From positions 35,732,713 to 35,796,712 of the forward strand of contig CM024755.1 in NCBI GenBank assembly GCA_014218235.1: DNA of 64,000 bases. The letters run 5' to 3'. The stretch is from Colocasia esculenta (lineage: Eukaryota > Streptophyta > Magnoliopsida > Alismatales > Araceae). The position numbers and the translations under genes are program-made. The notes beneath the pieces were generated by a model that was not told where the DNA came from, made no database searches, and saw nothing but the letters and a program-made list of their open reading frames with translations. Below, piece after piece: positions 31,652-43,084 of the stretch; the first letter of the stretch is position 1; every line of letters starts with the position of its first letter.

Positions 31652-33758
31652 CCTCGCGGGTGCTCTGTCTAGATGTTGCAGAATATCATATTCGGTGCCG
31701 GCAGGAGGTGGAGGTCCACTGTCCCCCTCATCTTGGTTTGGCCGCGAAGGTGGAGGAACAATCCGATTCCTAAGCGTGACATGAACATCCCTTGGGGTCT
31801 TGGAAGAATCAACTGGAGAGTCCTGGTGGATGACTCACTGGCGTGGATGACTCACTGGCGGGGGAAGTGAGAACAGTGGGGTAGGTGTCCTGAGGAGGTC
31901 GGATAAGCACTAAAGGTCTTTCCTCGAGAATGGCATCCACCGAGGTGGAAGGTTCCTGGGACTCTACAGTGGGACATGGATACCACTCATCAAAGCCCTC
32001 TACCCCCCATTGTTGTTCTCTCCTCACGACCCGGGTTCCGAACAAGTCATGGTGTGGACATTTTCCTGGGACTTGGAGGAGGAGGGGTTGTTGTTTCGAT
32101 GATTGGGGAGAGGGTTCTGGAAGATGCCTAATTCCTTCTTAGTGTACCTAGACTTGGCTATGGCTACACTGACATCCTCCCAGTTGATTCTCCCTTGATC
32201 ATTCACATCATACACCCAGTCACGGAATGTGAAACAGTTGTTGATATCGTGGCCATGGGTGCGGTGGTAAGGACAGTACTTGGAAGTATCCAGCCTTGGA
32301 TTTGTGTTTTCCCTTTGTGGGGGGAGCCGGATAGCTTCGCAAGACATGAGTGCGAAGAATATGTCCTCAAGGGTCTCGGGGAGAGGAGGGTAGTGAGACC
32401 TCTTAGGACCAGGCCGAGTGTAGCCAGAAGAGGGAGGAGGAACACAGAGTAAGGCTTAGAAGGATGTGATGGGAATTGGTGAGGATTAGAGGGAGGATTG
32501 GACGGAGGGATAGAGGATTTGTTGGGAGGCCTCAAAGGCTGGCTGCAAGCACTAACAGATTCATTGACGGTCACCCCTTCGGTGGTAGGTGCCGCGGGAG
32601 CCTTGCGTGCCTTTGGCTTTCCTTCAAGGAAGTGTGGGAGAGAGGAGTCCTTGATTTGATTTTCAACTACCCTGGCTCTGTTATAAAGATGTGAGAAGGA
32701 GTGGAACTCACTTAACATTAAGACAGAACGGAGCACAGGGGTAGTGTTAGTAACCAAGAGGGTTATGGCTTGAGACTCCGGGATAGGAATGTCGGCTCTT
32801 GAAGCCATGGACCTCCATCGGTTGGCATAAGTAACAAAGTCTTCATTCGACTTCATCTTTTCTGCCATCAAGTCGAAAGTGTGGGGACTTGAGTGGCCAT
32901 GTATGAAAAGTGTGAGATGAATCGCTCGGAGACTATGTCAAAATTAACAAGGTCAGATGCGGGTAGAGAGGTAAACCACCTCAAAGCTTCCCCTTCCAAT
33001 GACTGTTGGAAAAGGTGAACTAAGAGGACCCGATCATATAACCACCGATGGGAATCCATGGTGAAGCCGGCGAGATGAAATTGGGGGTCGGAGGTCCCAT
33101 CATACTTGCGGTACTTTGGGGCCTTGAAGTCGGGGGGAAAGTAAGCGTTGGGGAGCTTGCAGTAGTTTAGTAGCGAATGAGGTTTAGAGTGGGATAAGGA
33201 ATCCGCTACAAGCTTCCTAACGAGACCTTCAACCTCCGAAAGGGGAACAGATTTAGATTGAATGGGGGGTGCGATTTGGATAGGTGGCGAATAGGCGGAA
33301 GGAGGAGTGGGAATTGGAGTAGGTAAAGGAGCGGGAGTGACAGGAGGAATGAAGGCGGAGACGGGAACTCGGGATGGGGTGACTGGTTTAGGAGTGGGCC
33401 TAGATGTGGAGGCATTGAATGGGGATAAAGATGGAGTGGAAGGGGAGGTAGCTGCCCGGACAGTATGCTTTGAAAGCATAGAAATGATATCCTCGGGCGA
33501 GTACCGGGACATGAGTTTAGAAAACTCGGGGTCTTCTTGACTGTTTTGGTCATGAGTGGGATTGACCCTCAAACTCACTTCTTCATTATCAGCCTGAGAG
33601 GATGATTGGACTGACTCCTCAGGCTGGACATTGGTGTTAATCATACCGACCATTTCATTGATATTATCATCATATTCAAAAGCCGGTTTATTAGCCATGT
33701 CAACAGGGTCCAACCAAGTGTCCATTAGCACACAACCTATGGATTTTAAAGTGGTCAA
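31652..33758 (-). pseudogene. E5 gag, broken by several frameshifts
   Basis: ATG at 33758 leads to a Pro-rich segment and then the retrotransposon gag core 'FKAPKYRKYDGTSDPQFHLAGF' and 'HLFQQSLEGEALRWFTSL', ending at 32868. A one-base shift leads into 'LMAEKMKSNEDFVTYANRWRSMA' (32871 down). A further shift around 32440 leads into 'YPPLPETLEDIFFALMSCEAIRLP' and a zinc-binding-like 'YCPYHRTHGHDINNCF' (about 32290-32230). Sequence 32045-31809 continues in yet another frame towards protease. The match is to gag of Tat/Ogre elements. At least three frameshifts contrast with the open pol, so this copy probably cannot make its own capsid. Confidence 0.85.
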
Positions 33759-34437
33759 AGTTGAATAACTTTACTGTTTAGACAGAAATGTGGGTTTCTA
33801 CCAAACAATGTTAGCAATCAACGTCCCCAAAATTTTAAAAATTACCAAAGTTGTGTGTTGAGTTAAGTTGATTGGTAAGACCGTTCTCTCAAATCTCACT
33901 CGAATCCCGGTAAGTAGGTGACTAGACAAGGTGGGTAATGGTCCTCCTGCCCCGTACCGTGAGGGAATCCACGGAATTTAGGGACTTATAGAGTTTTCTT
34001 CGGAGCCAACCCGATTTACCCGAGCGGGAATCCCCGAGTAAAAGGTTGTAAACCGAAGAAGGGTGATCCTAGAAATGTGAGGGGAGGCTAGACAAGAGAA
34101 GAAGAAGACCCCCTGGTGACTGAGAATTGTTAGTGACAAACATTAAGCAAACAAAAAAAATAAAAACAAAGCAAAACAAACAGAAAACAGAGAAAAACAG
34201 GTTTCTGTAAAACTAAACGGCAAACAAGTTGACGCCAAGTTTATCAGAAATAAGTAGACGACAATATCGACTGATGCAAACAGACAGTCAACGGCACCCT
34301 TGATGGACGCTAAGAAGAGTTCAACGGCAGGAAGACTGGACGTTTACCTGGGTAGGCGGCAAGATCGTTTGCCGTCTACCTGGATGCACTCAGACCGCAG
34401 TAGCACTGTAGTCCCATCGCGATCGCCAGAAAAGAGC
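33759..34437 (-). other. E5 5' leader with quasi-palindrome cluster d and primer-binding site
   Basis: Non-coding between the 5' LTR and gag. Sites of the E5 motif family lie at about 34213, 34287, 34320 and 34352. Next to the LTR, the - strand reads TTTTCTGGCGATCGCGATGG (34431-34412), which looks like the TGGCG-type primer site of Ogre elements (tRNA-Arg is usual there) and not tRNA-iMet. Confidence 0.6.
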
Positions 34438-35700
34438 TGTGGACGTTTCGTTTCGCCTCCGTCTTCGAATGCCGACTGGTGTGGCCTTCTTCGACGGTGG
34501 TTCACGGACGTGCCGCTCCTTCGTTGGTGATGGAGAATGTGCCGGTTGACCCCGAGTTGACTACGTTGACTGAGGAGAAAACAAAGGAAACCGGTGATAT
34601 AAGGGAGATAGTTGCGATCGCCAGGGCCTTACCTGTGCCCAAGGGGTTGTTCTGATCACGTTGATGTAGCAGCCTCGCGTCGCGGGTGATGGTAGAGATC
34701 CAACTTCTCCTCCTTCAGCCGGCCAAAGGAAGAGAGCTCCACGGTCTTCTTCGGATCGTTCCTGCCACAGAACAAGACTCAATTAGACCCTAAATAGTGC
34801 AGCAAACGTTCAAAACGAAATGTGGAAGGCCCAAAAGGAGAGTCCCGTACCGGTTGCGGACTTGAGAAGAGGGGTGGCCAAGTGTTATGACCACCCTTCT
34901 TCCCTCCGTTTTTGGTTGGGAAACCCCTTTCTAGGTGTGTAGGAAGGTGCCCTACGTGCCTAGAGTGTGTGGGAAAGGGTGTGTGACATGCAAGTATCTA
35001 AGAGAGAAAAGGAAGAAGAGAGGAAGAGGGGGGAGGTGATCCTCGTTGTTGGTGATGCTAGCTCGTTGCAGAGGCTCCTTCAACTCCAGAGAAGCCTCCT
35101 TGGACGTCCCAAAGGTTGAGAGGAAGTAGAGGATGACTTGGTGAAGCTTGGGTGCAATTTTCTCTCTCCTCTCTCAAAGCTTGAGCATATGGACGTCCAG
35201 CCTCTCCCCCCTTGTTCAGAGGGACCAAGGGGGAGTTATATAGACAGTGAGCTCGGGGTTGAGAGCATTGGATGCTCAAGTGTGAAGAAACACACTTGTA
35301 CATGTGGCAATCTATGTGTTTAAGATCCAACCAATGGGTAGAGGCCATGTGGGATTTTTACTGGGTCAAGAGGGTGCCTAGGTGGCCCATATACCCGTTG
35401 GGAACGGCTATGCGCGTTGCATGGCCGAGACAAGGGCGCTAGTGGGCTGGAATCTCGGGTTAGTTGCGCAGACCAGGTAAACGCTCTTGACGTCCAGGGA
35501 TCAGACCGCCAACCTCATGCAGACGTCCATCGAGGTGGACGCCAACATGGGTCAACGTCCAGGGGGATTGACGCCAACAAGCAGTAGGCGGCCATCGATG
35601 CTGCCGTCTACATGGGATCCGAGGCTGGTCAACACATGGTCAAACGAGGCTTAATGGGCCAAATAGCCTTGCGGGAGATGGGCCAAATCTCGCGTCTACA
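34438..35700 (-). repeat. E5 5' LTR (complete), with quasi-palindrome cluster e
   Basis: The - strand LTR starts TGTAGACGCG at 35700 and ends CGTCCACA at 34438; 1263 bp. The first-mentioned end is proved by the AAAAG duplication that follows at 35701. Positions 35390-35700 have no counterpart beside the left LTR copy. This tail holds four motif sites at about 35486, 35521, 35551 and 35584, that is, in U3 of the - strand element, where promoter sites are expected. Confidence 0.85.
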
Positions 35701-35705
35701 AAAAG

Positions 35706-38700
35706 CTTTCTTCGTATGTATGAGAACAGAGGAAGATGGGTCCCTAGTCTCTTCAGTAAAGGGAACCCTGATTAGTATAGACCCTAAGTTACTGAAGATG
35801 TTGTTTGATGTGAAGACTTCCGGATTTAGTGGGGTTCACACCGTGGACGTCCAAGTGAAAGGTTTGGGAATTGTAGGGCCGGGCTTCAAGCTAAGGGATG
35901 GCAAGCTGGATATAAATCAACTATCTGCATTCAACCGCCTCCTTCATTTTATTGTCTGTCAAATCTTAGTTCCCAGAAGTGCAACATTTTCTTCTTGCAC
36001 AAAGGCCGACTCAGACATGATGTACTGGGCCATTCAAAATAAGGAGATAAATATGGCCGCAGTGATGAGGGAAAGAATGAAATTTGCCAGAGATCAGATT
36101 TGGGACACTAAGAGTAAGTTAAATGTGTCCCTGCCATATGCCCACCTACTTACCAAGATCTTCAAACACTTCAGTGTTGATCTTTCTGGGGCAGTTGTAG
36201 AGAAAATGGGCCAAGCAATCAGGTCCAGGAACCTGAAGAAGAGTGGCTTCTCTGTGGAAAATGGTGTTTGGTTCAAGGCTTTAGTTGCTGAAGGCGAAGC
36301 CATCATTGACGACACCTCAGTTGTTCATCAAGAGATGGGATCAGCGGATATGATTCTAGAATTGCCAGTGGAGTCAGTTTCAGTGCCAGTAGTTGGAGCA
36401 GCAGAATCATCAGGCCCCTCTTTAGCAGAAGTTTAGTCTGAAATTGCAGTGGAAGAAGAAAGAGTATCAGCACCAGCTTCAGATTTTCCAGAAGAATTAG
36501 CTGTCAATTTTGCAGAAAGGAGAATTGATGATATTCTCCCAGAGGATATTATTTCAGTTGAGGACCCACTACCCTCAACTGTGGTTGCGTCCATTCTTTC
36601 AGACATTATTGATTCAATTCCTTTCACCTCTAGTGCTCCAGAAACCAGTGGCAGAGTTGCAGAAGAGACTGTGGCATCAGGCCACATTGATGAACCAATG
36701 GAAGATGTTCAAGTAGAGGTAGAGCACCCAGCTATTTAAGGTGACTCTGTGATGGAAGATGCTCCCATTCAGTGGGAGCAAGTATCAAATGAAGAAGATG
36801 CTCCTATTGAGGGGGAGCTATCAAAAGAAGGATCAGCAGAAACAACTCCAGTTGTTGATGGTCAGGAGGAAAGGCATAGAGATTCTCAAAATTTGGATGA
36901 CAGAGAAGGAGAGATTGCAAGCTCTTCAAGCTCAGATGATGATCAACCTCCTCCAGCAAAATAAGGCAAGAAGAAAGGAAAAGAAGTTGCCTCTGAAGTT
37001 CCTCTTTTGGCTGATACACCTTTTGAGAGGCAGGTCAAGCAGAAAATTGTCATAAATTTGAAACCAGTGATTGAAAGGCTGAATGTGCAAGGTGAGCTCT
37101 TATGTGCTCTCCAGTCAGATGTAAACTCTATATTCTTGAGCCAAGCTTCAGCCAACAAAGAATTGGGTCAAATCAGAAATGCTATGAAATGGTTTAATAA
37201 GGAGATGAGCATCATGAAAGGCATGCTCTCGGATATTATCAAGGCAGTTGGAGTTCAAGCTCCTCCTCCTCCAAAAGCAGCAGCAGCACCAGAAGTAGCA
37301 GCAGCACCAGCAGTAGCACCAGAAGCAGTAGCAGCGCCAGTAGCAGCACCAGAAGCAGCAGCACCACCAAAAGAGGTAGGGCCAACAGGGCCAGCTGATC
37401 AAGTTGAAGGGCCAACCGGGCCATCTGAGCAAGGGTCAGGGCCATTGGAGAGTGAGTCTGTGCAGATAGAGGCAGAAGAGTTCTTGGCACCTAAGCCCCC
37501 AGCTCCCTCCTCTCCCTCTCACACACCTATTCCTCCAACTCCACCCTCAGCTCCTACAGCACCTCCTGCTCCTCAAACATTCAAGAAGCCCCAATCTAGA
37601 CCAATTTCTTCTCCTACACCATTTCAGTCCACCTCATCTCCTACCTCCTCTACTTCCATTCCTTCTCCTATACATGAGGCCCCTCCAGCATCCTCAGCTA
37701 GAGCATCCTCCTCCTCCTCTGGTCCCTCCCTTGGACCAATTGATGACCTTCCTACTACTTCCCACTCTTTTCTTCATCCTACTCCTCTACCCTCTTTCAT
37801 CACTATCATACCTGAAAGAGCCCAACTTAACTCTCCCTTTATGGAACAAATAAAGGATGAGTTTGAGGAAGGGATCCTCAGGTCTGTGTTGAAGGTTGGG
37901 GAACATGTTCATAGAGCAGACCCTTCTAGTCCTGCCCCCAAGAAGAGGAAGCTTACTTCTACTTCCTCCCTCTCCTTTGAACCCAAATACCCACCTTTGT
38001 GGTTTTCTCTCACAGTGGACAACAAACATCCCTCACTGTACAGAGAATATCTCTCAAAGGTTGTTTTTGCAACCATCATTAACCTTCCATTTCTTGATCT
38101 CACAGATCATTTGCACACTATTCTACCCTACACTTCTCTTTCCAAATCTGAAAAATCCAAAATCTTCTCTCTTGCCCACTCCAAATCTGAAGAGCAGTGG
38201 GGCAAAGGTCACAAGGATCTCCTAAAGAAATTCATTCTTGCCAAATCTGCTAGATTCCCTTCAAGGGACCACTCCCTGACCCTATCAGAGTGGTTCAGGA
38301 TCTATCATAGGGAACTTTGGGCACCCTATATTCAAAAGGAAATCAAATGATCAGGCACCTCATGCTATTCAACAACTACAGATATATTCATAGACTTCCA
38401 GAGGTTCAGCTCAGTCAGTTCAAAAGGGCCATTTCAGCTCTGACTCCGGATATCTCTCAAACTTCAGATGTTCAGGTAGATTTTGCTACCCTCCAAGTAC
38501 CTGAAGAGATAGTCCTTCCTCAAATTCACTTTATAGTTATGGAGTCCTCTGTAGGATCCATCATCTTTGAGCATTTTTCCAGAGTAATGGGCAGAATTAA
38601 AGTTCAAAAAGGCTGCCTGGTTGCTTTTTCTAGATTCCTGTTTAGGGAATATCACCAGGGGCATGTAAGTGCTGAAGTGCTAGCCCCTATTTTGTCTGAA

Positions 38701-39210
38701 TGTGAAAGGCTGACATCCTCTGAATGGTCCAAGTTCTACCCCCTGTCAGCTCAGCAACTATTTGAAATAAATGAAGTTCAGGCCAGAGAAGGCAAACCAG
38801 CCATTTCTCCAGCTACTTTCCTAGATATGAACTCCATTCATCTTGTTGATGACCCCTTCAAGGTCTGGGAGGAAAGATACAAAGTGTATGTGGCTATGCA
38901 CAAAGCTCTCAGAGATAACCACAACCATTATCCTGTCACCATGGACCAATTCCTCACCTGTGCCAGCTTTGGGACTCGTCGATTTCTCAAGATGAACATG
39001 GACAAGAATGCATATGCTGACCTTTTCTATCAACACCAAGATCTTCATCTCAAAAGGATGGCTTCCACCATGGGACCCTCCTACTCTGTATCCTTTGGAG
39101 TCTTCAAAACCCTTTTTGAAGAGCAGGAAGTACAGGCATGGGAAACCATCTCCCATTTTGCCTCTCTTCTGTCTCCTGCCTTCTATTTACCTGTACCTCC
39201 GCAAAATTAA
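35706..39210 (+). pseudogene. E4 additional ORF (envelope-like / putative plant transposon protein), main part
   Basis: This continues the frame interrupted at 18716. Residues just after the junction ('AFFVCMRTEEDG', 'LLHFIVCQILVPRSATF', 'LPYAHLLTKIFKHFSV') match the putative plant transposon protein domain (PF20167). Acidic sequence follows, with in-frame stops at 36434, 36737 and 36962. Then come a coiled-coil-like stretch (about 37010-37250), an Ala/Pro/Ser-rich region (about 37255-37750), a basic 'APKKRKL' that could be a nuclear signal (about 37935), and a C-terminal globular part that shifts frame near 38340 and ends at 39210. SIRE-lineage elements carry an envelope-like frame here. I see no convincing signal peptide or membrane segment, so 'envelope' is a label of position only. 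Three stops and one frameshift make it inactive. Confidence 0.75.
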
Positions 39211-39386
39211 TGAAATGCCCTTCTTTGTATACTCATGTTCTCTTTCTCTCTTCTTTCTTTGTCGAAGATTGTCTTTTTGCTTAATGACAAAAAGGGGCAG
39301 AAAAACTTATGTCTGAAACATCTATACGTATTTTTTTTTCAGACATACTTACTGTTCAGTTTTGTCATCACCAAAAAGGGGGAGAT
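39211..39386 (+). other. E4 3' untranslated region and polypurine tract
   Basis: Non-coding. It ends CACCAAAAAGGGGGAGAT immediately before the LTR TGATGACC, the standard SIRE-type purine tract. A similar decayed tract, GACAAAAAGGGGCAG, lies about 90 bp upstream (39285-39300). Confidence 0.85.
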
Positions 39387-41422
39387 TGATGACCAGTCTG
39401 TCCCCATGTAATTCTAATTAATTACATATATATTTTGATGATTAACAAAACCAAACAAAAGTTTATCAATTATATCTAATGAATATTTCATAAGTCTTAA
39501 GCACAGGAAAAATACCAAGGTCAAACAAGCCAATAAAGGTATGCATTACTTCTCTGAAGCCTTAATCTTTTCAACATGATATTTCTCTAAGTCCATATCG
39601 ACTTCTATTGAAGGCCATAACGATTTCCTTATAAGCATATCGATTTCAATAAAATTATCATAACGATTTCCTTTCTGGCTGAAAAATCATGTTGTTTCAA
39701 ACAAATCGATGTCGTAACGATTCTATAAGTGATCGCAACGATTTCCTTACAAGACTGAAAAGTCATGTTATTTCAAACAAGTAGAATTCACAACGACTCT
39801 ATAAGTTACCGTAACGATTTCTTTAGAGTCCGTAACGACTTGCCTGTCGCAACGACTCTATAAGTTGTCGCAACAATTTCTTTAGAGCCCGTAACGACTT
39901 GCTAGTCACAACGACTCTATAAGTTACCGTAACGATTTCTTTAGAGTCCGTAACGACTTGCTTGTCGCAACGACTTCTTTAGAACTCGCAACGACTTGCT
40001 TATTGTAACGACTTCATAAGTTACCATAACGATTTCTTTAGAGTTCATAACGACTTGATAAGTATTCATAATGATTTCTTTAGAATTCACAACGACTTTC
40101 TTTGTATAATGATTTGTTTAATTATTTCACTTCAGAAACACATCAATTTACTTTGTGCAACGATTCATTAAGTGTTCATGATATATCTTCTGTCACATAA
40201 CGATTTGCTATGACTCATAACGATTTCATAAGTCATATAGTCATCGATTTCATATCTTGATATCTTATTTATCTTAAAAAGTGTTGACTAGTCAAAGTCC
40301 ACGTAGACATCTCTCTGACGCTTTTGCATTTATGAGATATGAACATATCTCTGCATGTATGCAGACCATATCATCCTTTATCGTGCCTACTCTGATAACG
40401 TCCTTTAGACTTAAGCTATTTGGCATTACTATTTCCATGTCTATTGCTACTAACGTTGACTGACATCAGAGACATTAGTTGTCTGCTATTTGAGTTTGAC
40501 ATTTGTGCAGACCTCTGATCTAGCTTCATGGTACAACGTTAAACAAATAGAAGCCAACGGATATTTCTAAAAATCTATCTCTTTGCGTGCTCAAGTGATC
40601 AAAAGACTGTTGACTGGAAGCTTCCAAGACTCCAGTTGTCATTCAGTCTAACGACTACTCAAAAGAGAGACAACGGACACTTCAACGTCTACATTTCAAA
40701 TTGAAGATATAAATTCAAGTCAGAAGAACAGAAGAAACAATCACGCATTCAAGCATTCAAATTCTTCTGAAGAAAGTCCAGAGCCAAGAACCTTCATTCC
40801 ACTTAGCTTTTGCTCTTTTGCTCTCCACTAGTTTGTGAAAATTTTGAGAGAGCCTGCATAGTTCTGAGAGTGTGCCTTGTTTAAAATCTCTTTGCTCTCA
40901 GTTCTAGTTGCTTCAGATCCTTGCTTATCAAAAGCTTGATCTAGGGGCTTGAATTTCATTCACTCTCTTTGTGTTGTTCCCTTCGGTTGTGAAGGAAGAC
41001 CTGGTGGTATCCAGGGTGTTGTTCCCTTCGGTTGTGAAGGAAGACCTGGTGGTATCCAGGGTGTTGTTCCCTTCGGTTGTGATGGAAGACCTAGTGTGGT
41101 ATCCAGGATGTTGTTCCATTCGGGTGTGAAGGAAGACCAGCTGAGCTGGGTGTTGTAGCGTCCTTAGGGGGACTGTACAATAGTTAGTGAAATCCTGAGT
41201 TGTTGCTCAGGGACTGGACGTAGGACTCCTAAGGAAAGGAGGTCCAAACCAGGATAAACCTTGTGTTGTGTGATTGTCTTCTTTGTGTGTTTGTTATTTC
41301 AACTAACTGTCACTAACCTACTTCGAAGAACGTTTGTGTGAATGTTTTTAGTTACAGGTATCTTCTAGATTAATTTTTAAAGACCCATTCACCCCCCCTC
41401 TGGGCTTGTCAACTGGGCAACA
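39387..41422 (+). repeat. E4 3' LTR
   Basis: Pairs with 11123-13182 at high identity. It carries the same AACGATTT/AACGACTT array (about 39600-40230) and the 45-bp tandem repeat (about 40972-41141). TSD TCTTA follows at 41423. Confidence 0.92.
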
Positions 41423-42312
41423 TCTTAATCATAGGACAGTCCAAAATTCGGTGTTGAGTACTTCCACATTTCAGACATGCACCCAATCTACGCCAACAAT
41501 TTTCAGTTTTGTGACCACTACGGTGACAATGCTTACACACATCTTTGTTTGCAACCGGAGCCTTCCCTGCCTTCTTATTGGCTTGCTGAATCTTTGAAGT
41601 ATTCCCTGACTCAGGTTTCCTTTTGCGGTCCGAAGATCCTTCCCTAGACTTTCCCCTGATCTTATCCACAATATCATTAGCAGCTTCTAGTGCTAAGGCC
41701 CTTTTAACCATTTCTGAATATGAGGTAATGAAATGAGGAGTTAGCTGCATAATGAAAATGGGACGTAATCCATTCATAAACCTCTTAGCTTTTAGCTTTT
41801 CCGTGGATATAAGATGAGGAGCATATTTTGACAACCGGGCAAATTGTGCTTCATACTCGGATACCGACATTCTTAGCTACTTTAACCTAGCAAATTCATT
41901 CGCTTTCTTTTCCTGAACCACCTCAGAGAAATATTGCTCATTAAACAGTTCTACAAACTCTTCCCAACTAACTTGATTTGAATCTTCCAGGGTAGCTTCC
42001 ACAGTTTCCCACCAAGCACGAGCATCCCGATCCAATTGGAATGTAGTGAGACAAACCTTTTCTTCTTCCGTACACTTAATCATTCTGAATATCCTTTCAA
42101 TATCTTTCAGCCAATTCTCAGCTTCATCCGGATCCGTACTTCCTGTGAATCTCGGAGGATCCAGGCTTCGGAATTCCTTGAACAAGCTTGTCCCATTGTG
42201 ACTGTTATTTCTAGCTACTACCTTCATTACACGGGTCAAATCATGCATAGAACTTTCCATTTTCTTCCAACTAGCATGACCTCTGTCCATGACAAGATTA
42301 GATAATAATCTG
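41423..42312 (-). pseudogene. E3 gag, 3' end cut off by E4
   Basis: The likely start is ATG at 42290. It contains the retrotransposon gag core 'SLDPPRFTGSTDPDEAENWLKDIERIF', 'ARAWWETVEA' and 'WEEFVELFNEQYF', an in-frame TAG near 41876 (expected Gln), then 'MSVSEYEAQFARLSKYAPHL'. Two zinc knuckles follow (CKHCHRSGHKTENC, CLKCGSTQHRILDC; about 41545-41435). E4 starts just after, and the reading frame resumes as the E3 protease at 11117. An AG at 42311-42312 after a pyrimidine run (TTTCAG on the - strand) may be a splice acceptor. Gag forms the particle and binds RNA. One stop, otherwise well preserved. Confidence 0.88.
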
Positions 42313-42610
42313 AAACATCCAATAGAATATACATTAATTTTCACATCCACCCTACTTGCATTCATCACATATACGTATTTCAAATTGCATAACACTTCAT
42401 TTCATTTATTAGTTAACTAAGTACATCATAGCATGTCATTATGATCCACAAACTATATCACTACAGTCTCCTTCATCCAACTTTCAACATTACAAAAAAC
42501 ATACCTTCATCAACCTCTCACTCCCCATACACATGGGAGTTATATACATACAACTAACATTTACACAAAAGGAGAGGTTTACAAAAAAGTGAGTTGTCTA
42601 TCCACAATTT

Positions 42611-42960
42611 CTAATTTATGGTCAAATCTATAACCGGTTCTGCGGGCGGTGGTGGCTGTTCTTCTGCCGCCCCATAATGCAGCTCCCGCGCGGCATTGGT
42701 CATCTCCTCCCAATACCCCTCGATCTGATGGAGCAGCATCTCTTGCCCCAGCTTCAGACCATTCAGATCATTCATGATCTGGTTCATAATATCCAATGAA
42801 ACGTGTGGATTTCCCGCCAAGAAAGCGCCTGCCGTCAGATTTAATACTTCCTCTTTGATCTGCACGTGGGTTTCTCTCTATGCTTGAGCATATAGTTCTA
42901 GGTCCTGACGTAGCATTTCCATGGCTGCTACCAACCTTTGCTAAGCACTCATATCCATTC
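42611..42960 (-). pseudogene. E3 small leader ORF between the primer site and gag
   Basis: From ATG at about 42960 ('MDMSA', then a stop), a single reading continues through 'QRLVAAMEMLRQDLELYAQA', another stop, then 'VQIKEEVLNLTAGAFLAG' to TAG at 42611. It is helical and Gln/Glu-rich in composition and could be a first gag exon, spliced to an acceptor at 42311, or an upstream frame. I do not recognise a domain. Two in-frame stops. Confidence 0.4.
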
Positions 42961-43063
42961 TGAAATAATTAATAGGTTAAGCATTTACATGATTAGAAAA
43001 ATCATCCTAACTAATCCCATGTTTCTACCCCAACTCACTGATTTTCCTAGGTTTATCGAACTA

Positions 43064-43084
43064 AGGCTCTGATGCCAATTAATC
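43064..43084 (-). other. E3 primer-binding site (tRNA-iMet-like)
   Basis: On the - strand TTGGCATCAGAGCC follows the LTR end within a few bases, close to the standard TGGTATCAGAGC initiator-Met site with one change. Confidence 0.75.

Larger units (their letters stand above)
18717..35700 (-). mobile_element. E5: Ty3/gypsy Tat/Ogre-like retrotransposon carrying two antisense PMD genes
   Basis: The ends are TGTGGACG (18717) and TCTACA (35700), flanked by AAAAG. Gag, protease and pol are on the - strand (33758 to 26552). Pol has two RNase H domains, which marks the Tat lineage. Between pol and the 3' LTR, on the + strand, are two PMD-like genes (20525-21882; 22384-25310). The primer site next to the 5' LTR is not tRNA-iMet-like. 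Total length is 17.0 kb. LTR copies share ~950 bp at about 99% identity by eye, so insertion was recent. Gag has frameshifts, so this copy probably needs help in trans. Confidence 0.92.
11123..41422 (+). mobile_element. E4: Ty1/copia SIRE-like retrotransposon, with E5 nested inside
   Basis: LTRs at 11123-13182 and 39387-41422, the TSD TCTTA, a tRNA-iMet primer site at 13185 and a purine tract ending at 39386 define a complete element on the + strand. Gene order is gag, protease, integrase, RT, RNase H (copia order), then a long additional or envelope-like frame, as in the SIRE/Maximus lineage. E5 interrupts the additional frame at 18716. Without E5 the element is about 13.3 kb. Several stops and frameshifts make this copy non-autonomous. 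It lies in the gag of E3. Confidence 0.92.

Noticed and set aside
34438..35389. E5 right LTR ending at GTGGCCCA, with 35390-35700 as host sequence
   Set aside because: The target duplication AAAAG and the rejoined E4 frame place the element end at 35700, so the extra 311 bp belong to E5.
37148..37490. Minus-strand Cys/Trp- and Leu-rich frames in the E4 additional ORF
   Set aside because: Antisense translation of Ala/Pro repeat codons (GCAGCA runs).
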